64,000 nt of DNA, taken from positions 19,272-83,271 of the forward strand of contig CBDHFJ010000023.1 in assembly GCA_965262315.1 (NCBI GenBank), read 5' to 3'. Shown piece by piece: positions 17,882 through 26,552 of this stretch. Made by a program: the position numbers and the translations under genes. Below the pieces are notes generated by a model that saw only the letters and a program-made list of their open reading frames with translations, searched no databases and was not told where the DNA came from. Numbering within the stretch: position 1 is the first letter of the stretch; every line of letters starts with the position of its first letter. Origin of the DNA: JBCCFK01 sp965262315 (GTDB taxonomy: Bacteria > Actinomycetota > Acidimicrobiia > Acidimicrobiales > UBA8592).

Positions 17882-19102
17882 ATGGACGTGACCGCTGGGT
17901 TCGAGCGACGCCCCACCCGACAGATCATGGTCGGCGACGTGCCGGTCGGTGGCGGCGCGCCGATCACGGTGCAGTCGATGACGACCACCAAGACCGCCGA
18001 CGTCGAGGGCACGTTGCAGCAGATCTACGGATTGGCTGCGGCAGGCGCGGACATCGTGCGATGCACGTGCAACGAGATCGAGGCCGCGGAGGGCCTCGCC
18101 CAGATCGTGCCGCGTTCGCCGGTGCCGATCGTGGCGGACATCCATCATCAGTACAAGATGGCGTTGGCGGCGCTCGAGGCCGGGGTGCACTGTCTGCGGC
18201 TCAACCCGGGCAACATCAAGAAGCCCGAGCACATCAAGCTGGTGGCGGCGGAGGCCAAGGACCGCGGGATCCCCATCCGGATCGGGGTCAACGGCGGATC
18301 CCTCCACCCGGATCTGTACGCCAAGTACGGCGACAAGGTCACGCCGGAGGCGATGGTCGAGTCTGCACAGGACGAGCTTCGCTACTTCGAAGAGGTCGAC
18401 TTCGACCTGGTCAAGATCTCGGTGAAGGCCTCGTCGGTGCCGCTGATGATCGACGCCTACCGTCAGCTCAGCGAGGTCACCGACCATCCACTGCACCTCG
18501 GCGTCACCGAAGCGGGCCCGCCGCCGGCAGGTCTGGTCAAGTCCACCGCGGGCATCGCCACCCTGCTGGCCGAGGGCATCGGTGACACCATCCGCTACTC
18601 GCTGACCGCGGATCCGGTCCAGGAGGCCAAGGCCGGCCGGCAGTTGCTGGAAGCGATGGGCCTGCGTGAACGCAAGAACGTCGATCTGATCGCCTGCCCG
18701 TCGTGTGGCCGGGCCGAGATCGACGTGTACGCGGTGGCCGAGCAGGCCCAGGACGCCTTCGCCGACAAGGAGATCCCGCTCCAGGTCGCCGTGATGGGTT
18801 GTGTCGTGAACGGACCGGGCGAGGCCCGCGACGCCGACATCGGCATTGCGGCCGGGAACAAGCGCGGTCATTTGTTCGTCAAGGGCCAGAACGTTGCGGT
18901 CGTGCCCGAGGACGAGATGGTCGAGCAGCTCGTCGAGTGGGCCACCTACATCGCGGAACACGGTGCCGACGCCGCGCTGGCCAGGGTCGACACCGAGAAG
19001 GCCGCCCGAGAGGCGGAGAAGGATCGGCAGCGGTTGTTGGCCGATCAGGGCGAGGACGCGAACGACTCGGGAACGCGGGTCGAGTTGATCCGGAAGATCT
19101 GA
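17882..19102 (+). CDS. ispG: 4-hydroxy-3-methylbut-2-enyl diphosphate synthase (flavodoxin/ferredoxin type)
   Basis: A 406-aa IspG/GcpE, the [4Fe-4S] enzyme that makes HMBPP in the MEP pathway. Seen: [61 protein letters not shown] and the C-terminal cluster cysteines in [14 protein letters not shown] and [17 protein letters not shown]. About 35 charged C-terminal residues ([18 protein letters not shown]) extend beyond the usual end. It probably has its own leaderless promoter. Confidence 0.96.
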   Translation: MDVTAGFERRPTRQIMVGDVPVGGGAPITVQSMTTTKTADVEGTLQQIYGLAAAGADIVRCTCNEIEAAEGLAQIVPRSPVPIVADIHHQYKMALAALEAGVHCLRLNPGNIKKPEHIKLVAAEAKDRGIPIRIGVNGGSLHPDLYAKYGDKVTPEAMVESAQDELRYFEEVDFDLVKISVKASSVPLMIDAYRQLSEVTDHPLHLGVTEAGPPPAGLVKSTAGIATLLAEGIGDTIRYSLTADPVQEAKAGRQLLEAMGLRERKNVDLIACPSCGRAEIDVYAVAEQAQDAFADKEIPLQVAVMGCVVNGPGEARDADIGIAAGNKRGHLFVKGQNVAVVPEDEMVEQLVEWATYIAEHGADAALARVDTEKAAREAEKDRQRLLADQGEDANDSGTRVELIRKI

Positions 19103-19185
19103 GGCCGTCGTCGCGTCGGCGTGGACGATGTCCGGAGTCGCACGCGTTGCCTCACACCTCGCAGGGCCGTCACCGATTGGGCCGA

Positions 19186-20526
19186 ATGACCTGGTCGACC
19201 ATTCGTGACCACATCCCCGATGGATCGGCGATCTCCGACGAGGAGTTCGAGCGCCGCCATCGCATCATCACCTGGATTCTCGCCATCCACGCTCCGGTGC
19301 TCTTCGTCATCGGACTGGTCGGTGGCTACGAGCCCTGGCACGCAGCGCTGGAGTCGGCGCCGGCGCTCGTGTTCGCCGCGATGGCGGCCCTGTTCACGGG
19401 TCGGGTCGTCCGCGCCACGGCCGCGTCGCTCGGGCTGGTGGTGTCGGCTTCGATCCTGATCCACTTCAGCGGTTCGATCACCGAAGCCCACTTCCACTGG
19501 TTCGTGGTCCTCGCCCTGTGCGCCCTCTACGTCGATCTGCGACCGTTCGTTCCGACCGTGGCGTATGCGGCGGTGCATCACGTCGGGGTCGGGTTGTACG
19601 ACCCCTCCCTCGTGTTCGAGCACGAGCGCGGTCAGGAGAACCTGCTCCTGTGGACGGGCGTCCATGTGCTCTTCGTTCTGATGTTGATCGGAGCCCTGGC
19701 GATCAACTGGGTGACGCTGCAGTCGCAGGCGCGTCGGACCGCACGCCTGCTCGACGAACAGGCGACGCTCGCTTCCCAGCAGGCCGACCTCGCAGCGCAG
19801 AACGCGGCGATGGCCGACGAACAGCGGGAGCGGCTGGAATCTCAGCGTGCGGTTGCTGCCGACGTCGAGGGTCACTGCGCCGAGCTCGTCGCCTCGTCCG
19901 ACAACGTGCGGGACTGCATCCAGGGCACCCGGTCGTCGATCGATGAGATCGAGCAGAGCTTCGGGGCGGTCCGCACGTTGGTGAACGAGGCGGAGGCGAT
20001 GGTGGCGGAGGCGAGTTCGGCCATGACCGGCACCCAGGCGACCGTCGAGTCGCTCAGCGCTCGGAGCGAGGAGATCGTCGCCATGGTCGAGCTGATCACC
20101 GAGATCGCCGAACGAACCAACATGCTCGCGCTGAATGCCACGATCGAGGCAGCCCGAGCAGGGGAGGCAGGCAAGGGCTTCGCCGTGGTGGCGACCGAGG
20201 TCAAGGAGCTCGCGAACTCCACTGCGGGCGCAGCACTGCGCATCGGCGCCCTGACCTCCGACATCCGCAGCGAGATGGTCGCCTCCACGCAGTCCGTGGC
20301 GGTCGTGACCGACTCGATGCGTGACGTCCTCGACCTGCAGCAGCGGACCGCCAACGAGGTCGCGGCTCAGCAGCACCACACCTCGTCGGTCGCGAGCGAC
20401 GTCCGGGAGGCGTCGACCACGATCATGGGCGTGGTGGCGGGCATCGAGGCGTTGAACGGCTTGGTGGCCGGCCACGAGCGCCCAGACGCGGGAGTCGGAG
20501 CCGCCTCGGAGCTCAGCCAGGTCTGA
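19186..20526 (+). CDS. chemoreceptor-like signalling protein with six-helix membrane sensor
   Basis: A 446-aa protein. Residues about 25-180 hold six hydrophobic helices (first [10 protein letters not shown], last [15 protein letters not shown]) with histidine-containing stretches [20 protein letters not shown] and [15 protein letters not shown] coiled coil (about 180-225) follows, then an MCP signalling hairpin whose tip has [20 protein letters not shown] and [15 protein letters not shown]. There is no HAMP or periplasmic domain. The N-terminal module resembles uncharacterised integral membrane sensors also found on diguanylate cyclases. No CheA/CheW/CheY gene is in the window. The ATG at 19186 is the best start; the stretch before it has no clear ribosome-binding site. 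Confidence 0.85.
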   Translation: MTWSTIRDHIPDGSAISDEEFERRHRIITWILAIHAPVLFVIGLVGGYEPWHAALESAPALVFAAMAALFTGRVVRATAASLGLVVSASILIHFSGSITEAHFHWFVVLALCALYVDLRPFVPTVAYAAVHHVGVGLYDPSLVFEHERGQENLLLWTGVHVLFVLMLIGALAINWVTLQSQARRTARLLDEQATLASQQADLAAQNAAMADEQRERLESQRAVAADVEGHCAELVASSDNVRDCIQGTRSSIDEIEQSFGAVRTLVNEAEAMVAEASSAMTGTQATVESLSARSEEIVAMVELITEIAERTNMLALNATIEAARAGEAGKGFAVVATEVKELANSTAGAALRIGALTSDIRSEMVASTQSVAVVTDSMRDVLDLQQRTANEVAAQQHHTSSVASDVREASTTIMGVVAGIEALNGLVAGHERPDAGVGAASELSQV

Positions 20527-20613
20527 CGGCCCGCGTGCCAGCCCCGTCGCTGGGGGGGGTGTGGTCTCGGTCCGCTGCGGCGCGGCAAGCGCCCGAATCG
20601 GAGGCGAGGCAGC
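20527..20613. other. gap before the rimP promoter
   Basis: Non-coding. It contains a run of eight G (20552-20559), unusual here and a possible slippage site; nothing else recognisable. Confidence 0.4.
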
Positions 20614-20619
20614 TATAGT
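20614..20619 (+). promoter_or_regulatory. -10 of the rimP-nusA-infB operon
   Basis: TATAGT about 115 nt before rimP, the best -10 match in this gap. No convincing -35. It implies a leader of roughly 105-110 nt. Confidence 0.5.
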
Positions 20620-20646
20620 CATCTGTCGTCTTGATCCGTTCGGAGC

Positions 20647-20670
20647 AGGCGTGGGCCCGGGCCCACGCCT
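20647..20670 (+). promoter_or_regulatory. rimP leader hairpin (perfect palindrome)
   Basis: A perfect 24-nt palindrome whose left arm is AGGCGTGGGCCC, followed by TTGTT. It falls within the first 25-45 nt of the predicted rimP transcript. As RNA it forms a GC-rich hairpin with a short U-containing tail, resembling an attenuator. The operon encodes NusA, a termination/antitermination factor, so autoregulation is plausible but unproven. Confidence 0.5.
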
Positions 20671-20733
20671 TTGTTCGTGTGGATCGAAAGCCGCCTGCCG
20701 GATCCCGCCGAGTCGAGAAAGGAGCACGCCGCC

Positions 20734-21273
20734 ATGGCCATCGTCGATCGCGTCACGGAACTCGTGCTGCCACTGCTCGACCCCAGGGGACTGTCGCTCT
20801 ACGACGTCGAGCTCAACGGCGGGAACCTGCGGGTGACCGTCGATGGTCCCGACGGGGTCCTCCTCGACGACCTGGCCGAGCTCACCCGAGCCATCGGCCG
20901 CGAGTTCGACGAGCACGATCCGATGCCAGGTGCCTACACCCTGGAGGTGTCGAGCCCGGGTCTCGAGCGCAAGCTTCGGACCCCGGTGCACTTCCACGGC
21001 GCCATCGGTGAGGACGTCAACGTCAAGCTCGCGCCCCACGTGGACGGCGAACGGCGTCTGCGCGGGGTTCTCGTCCGCGTGGAGGACGATGCCGTGATCG
21101 TGCTCGATGTCGACGGCACCGAGCACGCCGTCGACATCGCCGATGTCACGAAGGCGGTCACCGTCTTCGAATGGGGCCCCGCCCCCAAGCCGGGCAAGGC
21201 CGGCACCACCAAGACCCCGAACGCCTCCGGCGAGTCGGGTCCCGAGCCCGAGAGGAGGGCTGCCGCCCGATGA
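20734..21273 (+). CDS. rimP: ribosome maturation factor RimP
   Basis: A 179-aa RimP, needed for 30S subunit maturation. Seen: VTELVLPLLDPRGLSLYDVE, LDDLAELTRAIGREFDEH, YTLEVSSPGLERKLRTPVHF (the family hallmark) and the C-terminal SH3-like part. The last about 25 residues are Lys/Pro-rich and poorly ordered. The ATG at 20734 has GAAAGGAG upstream. Its stop overlaps the nusA ATG (ATGA), so the two are coupled. Confidence 0.94.
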   Translation: MAIVDRVTELVLPLLDPRGLSLYDVELNGGNLRVTVDGPDGVLLDDLAELTRAIGREFDEHDPMPGAYTLEVSSPGLERKLRTPVHFHGAIGEDVNVKLAPHVDGERRLRGVLVRVEDDAVIVLDVDGTEHAVDIADVTKAVTVFEWGPAPKPGKAGTTKTPNASGESGPEPERRAAAR

Positions 21274-22589
21274 ACAACGAGATGATGGACGCGCTGCAAG
21301 CGCTCGCCGCCGACAAAGGCATCTCCGTCGACACGCTGTTCGCTGCGCTCGCAGACGCGCTGGAGTCCGCATACAAGCGGATGCCGGATGCGTATGAGTA
21401 CGCGTGGGTGACGATCGACCCCGAGTCGATGGACATCCGGGTCTATGCCCAGGAGCTCGACGAGGACGGCGAGCCCTACGGCGACGAGTTCGACGTCACG
21501 CCCGACAACTTCGGCCGCATCGCCGCCCAGACGGCCAAGCAGGTCATGATGCAGCGCATCCGTGAGGCGGAGCGCGAGCTCAAGTACGAGGAGTACGCCG
21601 GCCGCGAGGGCGACATCGTCACCGGCATCATCCAGCAGAGCGACAGCCGCTACACGCTGCTGGACCTCGGCCGGGTCGAGGCGCTGCTGCCCCAGGCCGA
21701 GCAGGTCTCCAACGAGCGACCCGACTCCAACGCCCGCATCAAGGCCTACATCGTCGAGGTTCGCAAGACGGCCAAGGGCCCGCAGATCGTGGTGAGCCGA
21801 ACCCACCCCGGTCTGATCAAGCGTCTGTTCGAGCTCGAGGTCCCCGAGATCGCCGACGGCATCGTCGAGATCAAGGCCTGTGCTCGCGAGCCCGGTCACC
21901 GCACCAAGATCGCGGTGTGGTCGAACGACCCGAACGTCGACCCCGTCGGTGCCTGCGTCGGCGCCCGGGGCGCTCGCGTTCGCATGGTCGTCAACGAGCT
22001 GCGTGGCGAGAAGATCGACATCGTGCCCTTCTCCGAGGAGCAGGAGGACTTCGTCATGAAGGCCCTCTCGCCCGCGAAGGTCAAAGAGGTGCGGATCGAC
22101 CAGAACACCGGGACCGCCGAGGTGATCGTGCCCGATTACCAGCTCTCGCTGGCGATCGGCAAGGAGGGCCAGAACGCCCGCCTGACCGCACGCCTCACGG
22201 GCTGGCGCGTCGACATCAAGTCCGAGACCCAGCTCGCCGAGGAAGAGGCCTACGGCGACGTCGACTGGGCCGAGGGCGAGTGGATCGAGGACGCCGAGTC
22301 CGGCGAGCAGATGTGGCAGCCCGCCGGCGGCGGTCCCGCGATCACCGTCGATCAGTGGAACGAGATGGTCGCCGACGAAGCCGACGGTGATGCCGATGGG
22401 GCCGAGAGCGCCGACGGTGATGCCGATGGGGCCGAGAGCGCCGACGGTGATGCCGATGGGGCAGAGGCCGATGCCTCCGCCGAGGCGATCGTCGACGACG
22501 ATGGCGCCGAGGACGCGGCCGAGGACACGACCGAGGACGAAGACGGCCCCGCGAGCGGGGACGCAACACAGGAAGGCGAGGAGGAATAA
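21270..22589 (+). CDS. nusA: transcription termination/antitermination factor NusA
   Basis: A 439-aa NusA. The N-terminal polymerase-binding domain begins MNNEMMDALQALAADKGISV; an S1 domain (about 110-180, GREGDIVTGIIQQSDSRYTL) is followed by two KH domains (GACVGARGARVRMVVNELRG and LAIGKEGQNARLTARLTGW). There are no acidic AR repeats as in E. coli; instead the tail is acidic and contains a 10-residue tandem repeat (DGDADGAESA) encoded at 22381-22462. The stop TAA at 22587-22589 overlaps the putative first codon of ylxR. Confidence 0.95.
   Translation: MNNEMMDALQALAADKGISVDTLFAALADALESAYKRMPDAYEYAWVTIDPESMDIRVYAQELDEDGEPYGDEFDVTPDNFGRIAAQTAKQVMMQRIREAERELKYEEYAGREGDIVTGIIQQSDSRYTLLDLGRVEALLPQAEQVSNERPDSNARIKAYIVEVRKTAKGPQIVVSRTHPGLIKRLFELEVPEIADGIVEIKACAREPGHRTKIAVWSNDPNVDPVGACVGARGARVRMVVNELRGEKIDIVPFSEEQEDFVMKALSPAKVKEVRIDQNTGTAEVIVPDYQLSLAIGKEGQNARLTARLTGWRVDIKSETQLAEEEAYGDVDWAEGEWIEDAESGEQMWQPAGGGPAITVDQWNEMVADEADGDADGAESADGDADGAESADGDADGAEADASAEAIVDDDGAEDAAEDTTEDEDGPASGDATQEGEEE
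22381..22462 (+). repeat. 30-bp tandem repeat in the nusA tail
   Basis: Two identical 30-bp copies (22381-22410, 22411-22440) and a third matching for 22 nt. In frame, they encode DGDADGAESA units. Perfect identity suggests recent slippage expansion. Confidence 0.9.
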
Positions 22590-22852
22590 CACCTGTTCGC
22601 ACCTGCATCGGCTGCCGGACCCGTCGTCCGGCCACCGAGCTGGTGCGATGCGCACGGGGCGACGACGGTCGGGTGATGCTCGATCGGACGGCGCCCGGCC
22701 GGGGCGCCTGGTTGTGCCCCGAGGTGTCGTGTCTCCACGCCGCCATCAAACGAGCCGGCTTCGACCGGGCCTTTCGCACGAAGGTGCCCCGAGACGCACT
22801 TGCCGGTCTCGCAGAAGAATTCGAGACTTCGCAGCGAGACTGCGGAGCATGA
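22586..22852 (+). CDS. ylxR: YlxR family RNA-binding protein, non-canonical start
   Basis: An 88-codon YlxR (DUF448) frame in its usual place between nusA and infB. It reads TPVRTCIGCRTRRPATELV then CARGDDGRV, DRTAPGRGAWLCPEVSC and KRAGFDRAFR, all family hallmarks. The frame contains no ATG, GTG or TTG before codon 20 (GTG at 22643), which would remove the conserved RTCIGC segment. The codon in the position of the usual initiator is ATA at 22586, overlapping the nusA stop (ATAA) and lying 1 nt after AGGAGG, too close for normal initiation. The start could be ATA, ATC at 22607, translational coupling, or a sequence error changing ATG to ATA. YlxR proteins bind RNA and have been linked to RNase P and gene regulation. 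Confidence 0.75.
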   Translation: MTPVRTCIGCRTRRPATELVRCARGDDGRVMLDRTAPGRGAWLCPEVSCLHAAIKRAGFDRAFRTKVPRDALAGLAEEFETSQRDCGA

Positions 22853-22913
22853 CAGGATGACGAGCTGGGAACCATGCAGGGGACCAGCACCGACAAGGGG
22901 TTGAACCGAAACC

Positions 22914-25715
22914 TTGCCAGCCAAAGTACGGGTCTATGAGCTCGCCCGAGAGCTCGGACTGACGAACAAGGAAACGCTCGATCTCTGCGATGACCTCGGC
23001 ATCGGAGTGAAGAGCCATTCGTCGAGCATCGTGGATGCTCAGGCGGACCGCGTCCGGCGCAAGGCCGAGCGCGAGGGGCTGATCCGCGACGAACAGCCCG
23101 AGGAGCCGAAGAAGGCGCCGGCCAAGAAGAAGTCCTCCAAGAAGGCATCGGCTGAGCCGGCGGAGGCCGCCGAAGCACCGGCAGCCGATGAGCCCGCGCC
23201 CGCAGATGAGCCCGCGCCGGCTCCCGTGGCAGCCGATGAGCCCGCGCCGGCCGACGAGCCGGCCCCGGTCGAAGAGCCCGCGCCGGCTCCGGTGGCGGCC
23301 GACGAGCCCGCGCCGGCCCCCGTGGCCGACGATCCCGCGCCGGTCGAGGACACCCCGACCCCGCCTCCGGCGCCGCCCAAGCCGTCCCGAGTGGTGACGT
23401 CCAGCGGAAGCGCTCGGCCACCACGTCCGGTCGACCCGCCTCCGGCGCCGCCCACCCCGCCGCCCAGTGCGCCCCGCACCGAGACCCGGGCGCCGAGCCG
23501 CCCGGCCGATGCGCCGACGCCGGCGGCATCGCTCGACGCGCCGCCCACACCTCGCGGTGCGCCGCCGCGTTCCGCGTCCGGCAAGCCGATTCCACCTCCC
23601 CCCGGTCCGCCGCGCTCGGCGTCCGGCAAGCCGATTCCACCTCCCCCCGGCCGTGGCGGTCGCGGTCCCGCGCCAGCGCAGGGCCGCCCCGGCGGCGGCA
23701 ACCGTCCCGGTGGTGGCGGTGGCGGTGGCTTCAACCGTGGTCCCGCCGGGGGTCCCGGTGGTGGTGGCGGAGGTCCCGGTGGTGGACCTCGCCCCGGTGG
23801 TGGTCCCCCCGGACGAGGTGGCCCCCAGCGGCCGCAGCGTCGGCGCAAGAGCAGGCGTCGTCGTCGCCAGGAAGAGCTCCAGCCGATGGACGCGCCGTCC
23901 TACACCCCCGAGGACGCTCCGGTCCCCGAGGGTGAGGTCGTGGTCGAGCGCGCCTCGACGCCGCTCGACGTCGGTCCCAAGTTCAACCGGACCGTTGCCG
24001 ATGTCGTGAAGTTCCTCATGGAGAACGGCGAGATGGTCACGGCCACCCAGTCGCTCTCCGACGAGATGATCGAGCTGTTCGCCGCCGAGATCGGTGCCGA
24101 GGTCCGCCTCGTCAATCCCGGCGAAGAGCAGGAACTCGAGCTGATGAAGAAGCTCGATGTCGACGACGAGATCGAGGTCGACGACGACACGCCTGGTCGC
24201 CCGCCCGTGATCACGGTGATGGGTCACGTCGACCACGGCAAGACGAAGCTGCTCGACCAGATCCGCAACGCCAACGTCGTCGATGGAGAGGCCGGCGGGA
24301 TCACCCAGCACATCGGTGCGTACCAGGCCGAGGTCGATGGCGATCTGCTCACCTTCCTCGACACCCCGGGCCACGAGGCCTTCACCGCCATGCGCGCTCG
24401 CGGTGCGAACTCGACCGACATCGTCATCCTGGTCGTGGCTGCCGACGACGGCTTCATGCCCCAGACCGAGGAGGCGCTGAGCCACGCTCGCGCCGCCGAG
24501 GTGCCCATCGTGGTCGCGATCAACAAGATCGACCGTGACAACGCGGACGTGCAGCGAGTGATGAGCCAGCTCGCCGAACGTGAGCTCGTGCCCGAGTCCT
24601 GGGGCGGCGACACGATCGTCAACGAGATCTCGGCGTTGCAGAACGTCGGCATCGACGAGCTGCTCGAGAGCTTGCTGCTGGTGGCGGAGGTCGAAGACCT
24701 CCGAGCGTCGCCCGAGGGGCGTGCCCAGGGTTCGGTGCTCGAAGCACATCTGGACATCGGTCGTGGGCCTGTGGCCACCGTGCTGGTCCAGCACGGCACC
24801 CTCAAGGTCGGCGATCCGATGGTCGCCGGTCCGGCGTGGGGTCGCGTGCGTGCCCTGATCAACGACAAGGGCGAGCAGGTCAAGGAGGCCGGGCCGTCGG
24901 TGCCGGTCCAGGTCCTGGGCCTCTCCGACGTCGCCAACGCCGGCGATCAGTTCGTCGTGGCACCGGACGAGAAGACCGCTCGTGACGTCGCCGACACCCG
25001 TGAGCACTACACCCGTGTGGCCTCGCTGGGTCGCGATGCCGCCGCCACCGCTGGCGGTGCGAAGCTCGAGGACATCTTCAGCGCCATCAAGGCCGGTGAG
25101 GCCGCGACGCTGAACCTGATCGTCAAGGCCGACGTGAACGGCTCGCTCGAGGCGGTCACCGACAGCCTGAAGAAGCTCGAAACCGAGGACGTGAAGCTCT
25201 CGTTCGTCCACCGCGGCGTCGGTGGCGTGACCGAGAACGACGTCCAGCTCGCCGCTGCCGCGAACGCCACGATCCTGGGCTTCAACGTCCGGCCGGATCG
25301 CAAGGCCCGTGAACTCGCCGAGCAGGAACACGTCGAGGTTCGCAACTACGAGATCATCTACAAGCTGCTCGAGGACATCGAGGCTGCCATGGTCGGCATG
25401 CTCGCCCCCGAGTTCGAAGAGGTGGTCACCGGCGACGCCGAGGTGCGCGAGATCTTCCGCGTGCCGCGTATCGGTGCCATCGCCGGCTGCTACGTGCTCA
25501 ACGGTCAGATCACCCGTGGATCGAAGGTTCGCTTCCTCCGGGAAGGCGTCATCATCTGGAAGGGCGAGATCTCGTCGCTCAAGCGCTTCAAGGACGACGT
25601 CCGAGAGGTCGCAGCGGGGTACGAGTGCGGCATCGGCCTCTCCGACTTCCAGGATCTCAAGCCCGGCGACATCATCGAGACCTTCGACGAGGTCGAGCTC
25701 GAGCGGGCACTCTGA
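22914..25715 (+). CDS. infB: translation initiation factor IF-2
   Basis: A 933-aa IF-2, the GTPase that places fMet-tRNA on the 30S subunit. The TTG start at 22914 gives the conserved IF2_N opening AKVRVYELARELGLTNKET. Residues about 60-320 are a long low-complexity Ala/Pro/Glu then Pro/Gly/Arg linker with internal repeats (GKPIPPPPG twice). The GTPase domain starts near 435: G1 GHVDHGKT, G2 GGITQHIGAY, G3 DTPGHEAF, G4 NKID. Domains II-IV follow, ending LKPGDIIETFDEVELERAL. It lies 61 nt after ylxR. Confidence 0.96.
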   Translation: MPAKVRVYELARELGLTNKETLDLCDDLGIGVKSHSSSIVDAQADRVRRKAEREGLIRDEQPEEPKKAPAKKKSSKKASAEPAEAAEAPAADEPAPADEPAPAPVAADEPAPADEPAPVEEPAPAPVAADEPAPAPVADDPAPVEDTPTPPPAPPKPSRVVTSSGSARPPRPVDPPPAPPTPPPSAPRTETRAPSRPADAPTPAASLDAPPTPRGAPPRSASGKPIPPPPGPPRSASGKPIPPPPGRGGRGPAPAQGRPGGGNRPGGGGGGGFNRGPAGGPGGGGGGPGGGPRPGGGPPGRGGPQRPQRRRKSRRRRRQEELQPMDAPSYTPEDAPVPEGEVVVERASTPLDVGPKFNRTVADVVKFLMENGEMVTATQSLSDEMIELFAAEIGAEVRLVNPGEEQELELMKKLDVDDEIEVDDDTPGRPPVITVMGHVDHGKTKLLDQIRNANVVDGEAGGITQHIGAYQAEVDGDLLTFLDTPGHEAFTAMRARGANSTDIVILVVAADDGFMPQTEEALSHARAAEVPIVVAINKIDRDNADVQRVMSQLAERELVPESWGGDTIVNEISALQNVGIDELLESLLLVAEVEDLRASPEGRAQGSVLEAHLDIGRGPVATVLVQHGTLKVGDPMVAGPAWGRVRALINDKGEQVKEAGPSVPVQVLGLSDVANAGDQFVVAPDEKTARDVADTREHYTRVASLGRDAAATAGGAKLEDIFSAIKAGEAATLNLIVKADVNGSLEAVTDSLKKLETEDVKLSFVHRGVGGVTENDVQLAAAANATILGFNVRPDRKARELAEQEHVEVRNYEIIYKLLEDIEAAMVGMLAPEFEEVVTGDAEVREIFRVPRIGAIAGCYVLNGQITRGSKVRFLREGVIIWKGEISSLKRFKDDVREVAAGYECGIGLSDFQDLKPGDIIETFDEVELERAL

Positions 25716-25718
25716 CCT

Positions 25719-25744
25719 CTGTGCGGCGATCATCCGCCGCACAG
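25719..25744 (+). terminator. hairpin after infB
   Basis: A 10-bp perfect stem (CTGTGCGGCG / CGCCGCACAG) with a 6-nt loop just after the infB stop. No T-tract follows, so termination would be weak or Rho-assisted. Confidence 0.4.
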
Positions 25745-25837
25745 GTCCTCGGAATCCCTCGACGCAGGGGCGGCTCTGCCGCGCCCGCGAGCAGCTCGAG
25801 GACCTGTCCGAGCGCTGGCGCGACACCGAGACTTCTG

Positions 25838-25843
25838 TAGCCT
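25838..25843 (+). promoter_or_regulatory. -10 element, leaderless ylxP
   Basis: TAGCCT lies 8 nt before the ATG at 25852; no ribosome-binding site. Confidence 0.45.
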
Positions 25844-25851
25844 CCCCTGCC

Positions 25852-26145
25852 ATGTACGTGATGGCGATGCGGTTGGAGTTGCGGTTCCCCGGCGCGCAGT
25901 CGTTGAAGGAGAAGCGGGCGCTGCTGCGTCCGGTGCTCGACGGCGGCCGCCACCGATTCCCGGTGGCGATGGCCGAGGTCGATCATCAGGACTCATGGCA
26001 GCGAGCCGCGGTCGGTGTCGCCGCCGTGTCGTCCACCGCGACGAAGGCCGCGCAGGTGCTCGATGACGTCGAGCGGTTCGTGTGGACGTTGCCTGACCTC
26101 GAGGTGCTCGACGCCGATCGCGAGTGGGTGGAGATGGATCGGTGA
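25852..26145 (+). CDS. YlxP/DUF503 family protein
   Basis: A 97-aa DUF503 (YlxP-like) protein, with AMRLELRFPGAQSLKEKRALLRPV at the N-terminus, PVAMAEVDHQDSWQRAAVGVAAV in the middle and LDDVERFVW near the end. It is a standard member of the nusA-infB-rbfA neighbourhood with a ferredoxin-like fold; its function is unknown. ATG at 25852; ATG at 25864 is an alternative. Its stop overlaps the GTG of the RidA-like gene. Confidence 0.85.
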   Translation: MYVMAMRLELRFPGAQSLKEKRALLRPVLDGGRHRFPVAMAEVDHQDSWQRAAVGVAAVSSTATKAAQVLDDVERFVWTLPDLEVLDADREWVEMDR

Positions 26146-26543
26146 GGGACGCGGTCGACGTCGACGGAGCGGTCGCCGTGGGTCCTTACAGCCACGCGGT
26201 GCGTTCGAACGGGCATCTCTTCTGTGCTGGTCAAACGCCGCTCGACCCCGAGACGGGCGAGTTGGTCGGCGGGGGCGTGGCCGCACAGACGCGGCAGTGT
26301 GTGGCCAACCTGTTCGCCGTGCTCGCGGCGGCAGGGCTCGGTGCCGAGGACGTCGTCAAGTGCAACGTGTACCTGACTGACATGGATGACTTCGCCGAGA
26401 TGAACGCGGCGTACGAGACCCTGTTCACCGCGCCGTTCCCCGCTCGGACAACGGTCGCGGTGGCCGGTCTGCCGCTGGGCGCCGCCGTCGAGATCGAGCT
26501 GGTGGCTGCGCTGCCTGCCGGCGGTGCCCGGGTCGAGGGATAG
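26142..26543 (+). CDS. RidA/YjgF family protein
   Basis: A 133-aa RidA-family protein, the group that hydrolyses reactive enamine/imine intermediates. Seen: VGPYSHAVRSNGHLFCAGQT, GGVAAQTRQCVANLFAVLAAAG, VVKCNVYLTDMDDFAEMNA and FPARTTVAVAGLPLGAAVEIE, containing the conserved Arg (ARTTV) that binds the carboxylate and the C-terminal Glu. The start is GTG at 26142, overlapping the ylxP stop. Its place between ylxP and rbfA is unusual for this family, and substrate is unknown. Confidence 0.88.
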   Translation: MRDAVDVDGAVAVGPYSHAVRSNGHLFCAGQTPLDPETGELVGGGVAAQTRQCVANLFAVLAAAGLGAEDVVKCNVYLTDMDDFAEMNAAYETLFTAPFPARTTVAVAGLPLGAAVEIELVAALPAGGARVEG

Positions 26544-26546
26544 CCT
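26541..26546 (+). promoter_or_regulatory. -10 element of rbfA inside the ridA stop codon
   Basis: TAGCCT begins with the TAG stop of the RidA-like gene and lies 6 nt before the rbfA ATG. Confidence 0.45.
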
Positions 26547-26552
26547 GCACGC

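Noticed and set aside
22746..25853. Long minus-strand open frame opposite infB
   Set aside because: Antisense shadow of infB with composition bias and no recognisable motif.
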